A program made the position numbers and the translations under genes. This document shows positions 59,998 to 64,000 of a DNA stretch of 64,000 nt, piece by piece. This DNA is from Actinoplanes sp. N902-109. Lineage in GTDB: Bacteria; Actinomycetota; Actinomycetes; Mycobacteriales; Micromonosporaceae. Where the stretch lies: positions 5,581,501 through 5,645,500 of the forward strand of contig NC_021191.1 in the NCBI RefSeq assembly GCF_000389965.1. The letters run 5' to 3'. Each line of letters starts with the position of its first letter. The stretch's first letter is position 1. The notes under the pieces were generated by a model. The model was given only the letters and a program-made list of their open reading frames with translations. It had not been told where the DNA came from and searched no databases.

Positions 59998-61527
59998 TCA
60001 GTGCGCTTCTTGACCGGCGCGGCCGGTCGCGGACTCGATGACGATCCGGCCGAGAATCAGGACGATCATGGTGGCCCAGGCCACCGACAACCACGTCGGA
60101 GCCGGGTCGGCCATCACCACGAGACCGGCGACGATGCCCGTCACGTTGAGCAGGACCAGGGCCAGCTGCGGCATGACGACCCACAGCGAGCGGGTGCCGC
60201 CGCCGGCCTGGTTGGTGGACTTCCACGTCGCGGGTTTGCGGCGCAGGGTCGCCCACAGCGCGCGGGCGTGCACCGGGGCGGCGCCGATGCTGGCCACGAT
60301 GGCCGAACCCTTGAATCCGCCGGACTGCAGCCACGTGACGACCAGCACCATCACCTGGAACGGCACGTAGTGGGTGGCCCAGGTGAGCCCGTCGGCCCGG
60401 ATCGGGCTCAGCGCGAACAGCAGGTACAGCGCCGGGAGCAGCATGAACGTCAGCATCGCCAGCGACAGCAGGTAGTGGGTGCCGACGAACAGGTACTGCA
60501 GGCGCTGGTCGAGGGTCAGCCCGGTGCCGCGCCGCAGCAGCCGCCCGCGCAGCACCACCTCGAACCCGCCACTGGCCCACCGCAACTGCTGCTTCAGGTA
60601 CGACGCGACGTCGGTGGGGGCCAGGCCGCGGGCCAGCACCTGCGGCACGTAGATGGACTTCCAGCCGCGCCGGTGCAGCTCCAGCGAGGTCCAGATGTCC
60701 TCGGAGTTGCTGCCGGTGGCGATGCCGCCGATCCCGTCGAGGGCGGCGCGCCGGAACATCACGTTGGTGCCGACGCAGAACGCGGCGTTGAAGTGGTTCT
60801 TGCCCGGGCAGACCAGCTCGTAGAAGATCCGCTGGGCCTCCGAGGTGCCGGTCGCCACCAGGCCGTCCTGGTTGGTGTAGGACTGCGGCGACTGCACGAA
60901 CGCCACGTCCGGGTCCTCGAAGTGCGGCAGGATCTCCAGCAGGAAATCCGGTTCCGGTACGTGATCGGCGTCCAGGATCACGACGAACTCCCCGCCGGTG
61001 CGGGCCAGGGCGGCGTTGACGTTACCCGCCTTGGCGTGCAGCCCGCCGGGCCGGCGCAGGTAACCGACGTCCTCGTCGGCACAGATGCGCTGGAGCAGGT
61101 CGTTGTCGCCGTCGTCCAGCACCCAGGTGCGGTGCGCCAGGGTCATGTCCCGCGCCGCCCGCAACGTGGTGCGGACCAGCTCGGGCGCCTCGCCGTACGC
61201 GGTGATGAACACGTCGATGGCGGGCACCTCGGCCCCGGCGCGCAGCCGGTTGCGCCGCACGGTCACGTCGACCGGCTCGGCCCGGTTGTCGTGGGCCAGG
61301 ATGGTCCACCAGGTGCCGATGGCGTGCAGCGCGGTCAGGCCCTCGGCCAGCAGCATCGCCGTCCAGAGCCAGACCGGTCCGCGGTATTGCGGGTCGAGCA
61401 GGAACGTCTGGTAGAAGAGCGTGGCCAGCAGCGCACCGATGATGGCCACCCGGGTCGAGCGTTGCAGCGGCCGCCAGGCGCGGCGGCCCGGCGCAGCGGT
61501 GCGGATGTGCAGGTCAGTGGTCGGCAT
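59998..61527 (-). CDS. Processive GT2 polysaccharide synthase (cellulose/curdlan-synthase-like)
   Basis: 509 residues from ATG 61527 with TGGAG upstream. Two N-terminal helices, then the GT2 core: VLDDGDND, ILDADHVPEPDFL (DxD), GTNVMFRRAAL, SNSEDIWTSLELHRRGW (ED) and the processivity motif QQLRWASGG (QxxRW). About five C-terminal helices form the pore. No PilZ extension is visible. It would polymerise and extrude a beta-linked glucan or similar. Because the operon ends with a GH81 beta-1,3-glucanase, a beta-1,3-glucan (curdlan-like) product is plausible, but cellulose or mixed-linkage glucan cannot be excluded. Confidence 0.9.
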   Translation of the reverse strand: MPTTDLHIRTAAPGRRAWRPLQRSTRVAIIGALLATLFYQTFLLDPQYRGPVWLWTAMLLAEGLTALHAIGTWWTILAHDNRAEPVDVTVRRNRLRAGAEVPAIDVFITAYGEAPELVRTTLRAARDMTLAHRTWVLDDGDNDLLQRICADEDVGYLRRPGGLHAKAGNVNAALARTGGEFVVILDADHVPEPDFLLEILPHFEDPDVAFVQSPQSYTNQDGLVATGTSEAQRIFYELVCPGKNHFNAAFCVGTNVMFRRAALDGIGGIATGSNSEDIWTSLELHRRGWKSIYVPQVLARGLAPTDVASYLKQQLRWASGGFEVVLRGRLLRRGTGLTLDQRLQYLFVGTHYLLSLAMLTFMLLPALYLLFALSPIRADGLTWATHYVPFQVMVLVVTWLQSGGFKGSAIVASIGAAPVHARALWATLRRKPATWKSTNQAGGGTRSLWVVMPQLALVLLNVTGIVAGLVVMADPAPTWLSVAWATMIVLILGRIVIESATGRAGQEAH

Positions 61528-62067
61528 GTTCGCTCCAGAATGTGGCGCACATTTCGACGCCGTTAAATGCGAGATCGAATTATCGGCGACGGTGCCGGGG
61601 CCCGGGCAAAACCGTAGGCGCAGTTCGGCAAGATTGGCAAACGGGGTGGGCCGCGACACAATATCGGCCGCCGAAACATCGTTGTCGACGCGCGTATATC
61701 AAAATTTCATCAGCGGCCCCGGGAACAATCGATCACCACGCCTGGCCCGGCACTGGTCAGCCCGGGAGTTCCACCGCAGCGGTGAGTAGCGTCGCAGGCC
61801 AGACGGTGTTACACAGCACACAGATCAGCAACACTGCCGCGTTCGGGGAATTGCGCCATACGAAATAACGGACCGCCCGGCGCAGCCCCCGAGCACCCCT
61901 CGAAAAGATCGTCCGAAGCATTACCCCACGGCCGGTCGCCAGGCTCGTGGGGGGTGCTATCTTCACCACTGGCGGGCCCGATGACGTGCCCGACCGAGTT
62001 AATCGGGTTTCCCGTCCGTCGATGCACAATGCCCGGACGCACCTCCGCATGTCGCGGGAGCATTTTC
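61528..62067. other. 540-bp divergent promoter region between the synthase operon and the LacI gene
   Basis: No gene is supported; short open frames on both strands are composition artefacts. It is richer in A+T than its flanks, with an inverted repeat AATGTG-GCG-CACATT (61539-61553), a CCCCAC/GTGGGG pair (61924-61952) and CCCGA/TCGGG near 61990-62010. One or more are likely operators of the adjacent LacI regulator. Confidence 0.55.
61539..61553. promoter_or_regulatory. Inverted repeat ahead of the synthase ribosome site
   Basis: AATGTG-GCG-CACATT, a 6-bp perfect repeat with a 3-bp centre, ends only a base or two upstream of the TGGAG ribosome site of the GT2 synthase gene. It may be an operator or a translation-controlling hairpin. 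Confidence 0.45.
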
Positions 62068-63087
62068 ATGAATCAAGAATTCGACAGGCCCGTGCGGCCG
62101 ACCCTGGAAGCCGTCGCCGCGCGGGCCGGCGTCTCCCGGGCAACCGTGTCCCGGGTCGTCAACAACTCGCCGACCGTCGACGCCACGCTGCGCGACGCCG
62201 TGCTGCAGGCGGTCGCCGAGCTCGGCTACGTGCCCAACCAGGCCGCGCGCAGCCTGGTCACCGCGCGCACCGACACGTACACCCTGGTGCTGACCGAGTC
62301 GGCGGGCCGGTTCTTCTCCGACGACTCCTACTTCCCGGCCCTCGTGCAGGGCGTCAGCCAGCAACTGGAGGAATCCGGCAAGGAGCTCGTCCTGCAGATG
62401 GTGACCTCCGAGCGCAGCCCGGGCCGGATCCGCGAGCGGGCCGCCGGCCGGCGCGCCGACGGTGTCATGGTCGCCTCGGTGCTGGGCGCCGACCCGCTCA
62501 CCCGGACGCTGGCCCGGCTCGGCGTGCCGATCGTCGTCAACGGGCGCCCCCGCGGACCGCTGTCGGTGCCCTATGTCGACGTCGCCAACACCGACGGCGC
62601 CCGGCTCGCCGTGCGCCACCTGGTGCGGCAGGGCCGGCGCCGGATCGCCACGATCGCCGGGTCGCAGAGCATCGCCGGGGGCATCGACCGGCTGGCCGGC
62701 TACGGCTACGAGATGAAGGACGCCGGCCTGCCCCCGCTGGCCGCCATCGGCGACTTCACCGGCGAGTCCGGCGAGTCGGCCATGCGCCACCTGCTCGACG
62801 CCGACCCCGGCGTCGACGCGGTCTTCGCCGCCTCCGACCTGATGGCCCTGGGCGCGCTGCGCACCCTGCGCCGCGCCGGCCGCCGGGTGCCCGACGACGT
62901 GGCCCTGATCGGCTTCGACGACACCGCCGCGGCCCGGCACGCCCAGCCCCCGCTGACCACGGTCCACCAACCCATCGTCGACATCGGCCGCACCATGGCC
63001 CGCCAGATCATCCGCCAGGCCGCCGGCGAGCGGATCGAACCCTCCGTCGTCCTCCCCGCCGCCCTGATGATCCGCGAGTCGGCCTGA
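62068..63087 (+). CDS. LacI-family transcriptional regulator
   Basis: 339 residues from ATG 62068, with GGGAG 7 nt upstream. The N-terminal helix-turn-helix and hinge are complete: TLEAVAARAGVSRATVSRVV and LGYVPNQAARSL. The periplasmic-binding-like domain follows (GVMVASVLG, VNGRPRG, VDVANTDGARLAVRHLV, GFDDTAAARHAQPPLTTV). Normally an effector sugar binds and releases operator DNA. It is divergent from the glucan synthase operon, the likely target. Confidence 0.93.
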   Translation: MNQEFDRPVRPTLEAVAARAGVSRATVSRVVNNSPTVDATLRDAVLQAVAELGYVPNQAARSLVTARTDTYTLVLTESAGRFFSDDSYFPALVQGVSQQLEESGKELVLQMVTSERSPGRIRERAAGRRADGVMVASVLGADPLTRTLARLGVPIVVNGRPRGPLSVPYVDVANTDGARLAVRHLVRQGRRRIATIAGSQSIAGGIDRLAGYGYEMKDAGLPPLAAIGDFTGESGESAMRHLLDADPGVDAVFAASDLMALGALRTLRRAGRRVPDDVALIGFDDTAAARHAQPPLTTVHQPIVDIGRTMARQIIRQAAGERIEPSVVLPAALMIRESA

Positions 63088-63125
63088 CGAACCGCCGCCC
63101 TGATCGACCCGCAGGCCGCACTACC

Positions 63126-63416
63126 TCACGCGGCGGCCTGCTCGAAACGGCGCAGCTCGCGGGCGTCCTTGGCACAGCGCGCCAGGGCGTGCACCGTCTC
63201 CGGTCCGGCCACGCCGTCGGCATCCAGCCCGGCATGCTCCTGGAAGACCCGGACGACCGCGGTCAGCTCGGCCTCGCCCGGCCCGATGCGGGCGCCCAGA
63301 TCCTCGAACAACCCGCGCAGGGCGGCCGGATCGGCGGCCGGTGCGGGCTCGTCACTCCAGCCGATCAGACCACCGACGGCCGTACCCACCACGGTGACCA
63401 AAGCCCGTGCCGACAT
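63126..63416 (-). CDS. Small peptidoglycan-binding-like protein
   Basis: 96 residues, ATG 63416, five bases after GGGAGG (63419 is the adjacent in-frame alternative). The segment FQEHAGLDADGVAGPETVHAL (residues about 64-84) has the order of the peptidoglycan-binding domain 1 repeat (FQ..GL..DG..GP.T..AL). A weak hydrophobic start (ALVTVVGTAVGGLIGW) may be a signal or anchor. It is convergent with the LacI gene. A cell-wall role is inferred. Confidence 0.6.
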   Translation of the reverse strand: MSARALVTVVGTAVGGLIGWSDEPAPAADPAALRGLFEDLGARIGPGEAELTAVVRVFQEHAGLDADGVAGPETVHALARCAKDARELRRFEQAAA

Positions 63417-63540
63417 CATGACCTCCCGGGTCGCTGGACTGCTGCTTCCAGCATCCGGCCGGGACCTGTGCCTCACCTCTGCCGGCGAGCTGCTCCTGCT
63501 GTGAATCCGCTACGACTTTCGGCGGAGCCGGGCGTTCCCG

Positions 63541-64000
63541 TCAGTCGGCCACCGGATGGTCCGCCATCGAGCCGGCCGGTGCGGGGGCTGACCAGCTGGC
63601 GAGCAGCCGCAGCCGGTCCTCGTCGGCCGACCGGGGCCGGGCCGTGCAGACGGTCAGCATCTGGGTCTCCTGCACCGAGATGGGCACGTGCACCGAGTGG
63701 TAGGCCAGGGTGAGCGGACCGGCGAAGGGATGGCGGAAGACCTTGGTGCCACGGTTGTGGATGACGATGTTGTGTGCCTGCCAGCGGGTGCGGAAGTCGG
63801 CGCTGACGTCGCACAGCTCGGTCACGAGCCGGTGCAGGGACTGGTCGCAGTGGGCGCGGCCGGCCTCGGTGCGCAGCAGCCCGACCAGGACGTCGGCTGT
63901 CACGTCCCAGTTGGCGTAGAAGTCGCGGGAGCCCGGCGCGAGGAAGTGGTAGCGGGCCAGGTTGGGCCGGGCCGCGCCGGTGCCCGGATCGGCGCTCTCC
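63541..64000 (-). CDS. MmyB-like helix-turn-helix regulator, C-terminal part (truncated by window edge)
   Basis: The visible frame reads NLARYHFLAPGSRDFYANWD, then VLVGLLRTEAGRAHCDQ, FRTRWQAHNIVIHNRGTKVFRHP and SVHVPISVQETQMLTVCTARP. This is the MmyB-type ligand domain fused to N-terminal XRE HTH domains in actinomycete regulators. The DNA-binding part lies beyond the window. The regulator may respond to a fatty acid or similar ligand (family knowledge). Confidence 0.85.
   Translation of the reverse strand, partial: ESADPGTGAARPNLARYHFLAPGSRDFYANWDVTADVLVGLLRTEAGRAHCDQSLHRLVTELCDVSADFRTRWQAHNIVIHNRGTKVFRHPFAGPLTLAYHSVHVPISVQETQMLTVCTARPRSADEDRLRLLASWSAPAPAGSMADHPVAD

Noticed and set aside
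61421..61868. Small plus-strand genes in the LacI/synthase intergenic region
   Set aside because: No ribosome sites or homologous-looking segments; the region fits a regulatory role better.
1..64000. tRNA or rRNA genes
   Set aside because: No T-loop consensus (GGTTCGA-type) within a foldable cloverleaf and no rRNA-like conserved stretch noticed by eye; a tRNAscan/Infernal run would decide.

Overview
The window is about 72% G+C, with many GTG starts, very short or overlapping gene junctions and typical actinobacterial families: STAS and anti-sigma style regulators, universal stress proteins, Ser/Thr kinases, SWIM/SNF2 pairs, MmyB-type regulators and Tat/lipoprotein glycosidases. It reads as chromosome of a filamentous actinomycete. 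The style is closest to Micromonosporaceae (Actinoplanes-like), but this is a judgement from gene content, not from a marker gene. No rRNA, tRNA, CRISPR array, transposase or integrase was recognised.

Layout. 1-7.7 kb: a truncated hypothetical gene, an NAD(P)-epimerase, a HEAT-repeat protein, secreted and lectin-bearing proteins, and a YccF-type membrane protein. Several of these genes end in short tandem-repeat arrays. 7.2-17.0 kb, all on the minus strand: GNAT, SWIM zinc finger, SNF2 helicase and DUF5990 in one overlapping operon, then STAS, esterase, ATP-grasp and NACHT NTPase in a second. 17.2-24.2 kb: amino-acid permease plus universal stress protein, and a Ser/Thr kinase divergent from a 1103-residue predicted beta-helix membrane protein. 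24.2-28.0 kb: a FeeM/autoinducer-synthase-like acyltransferase coupled to a SpeD-like pyruvoyl decarboxylase, a beta-propeller-like protein, a sulfotransferase and a 47-residue Cys/His protein.

28.4-36.6 kb is a cell-surface glycan operon. Behind a promoter holding a perfect palindrome are three GT2 glycosyltransferases, a polytopic membrane enzyme with a very long repetitive tail, and a companion membrane protein. folD follows behind a ZTP riboswitch. 37.7-50.1 kb is mixed housekeeping and accessory content: AraC/SDR pair, GNATs, a Tet(M)/OtrA-like ribosomal protection GTPase with a leader peptide, VOC protein, GH26 plus polysaccharide deacetylase, P-loop kinase, lipoprotein and metallophosphoesterase. 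50.2-56.8 kb: ADC-family enzyme, a lower-GC orphan gene, M1 metallopeptidase, pentapeptide protein and radical SAM enzyme. 56.9-63.1 kb: a processive GT2 synthase, a membrane-fusion protein and a GH81 endo-beta-1,3-glucanase, divergent from a LacI regulator; this looks like a beta-glucan production module. The window ends in a truncated MmyB-like regulator.

The most unusual signal is genomic rather than a single gene. At least six unrelated genes carry short tandem arrays (period 15-50 bp) that start at, or include, their stop codon. In two cases the repeated unit is a copy of the gene's own last codons. The best candidates for undescribed systems are the STAS/esterase/ATP-grasp/NACHT operon, the SpeD-like/acyltransferase pair and the TQ-repeat glycan-assembly protein.
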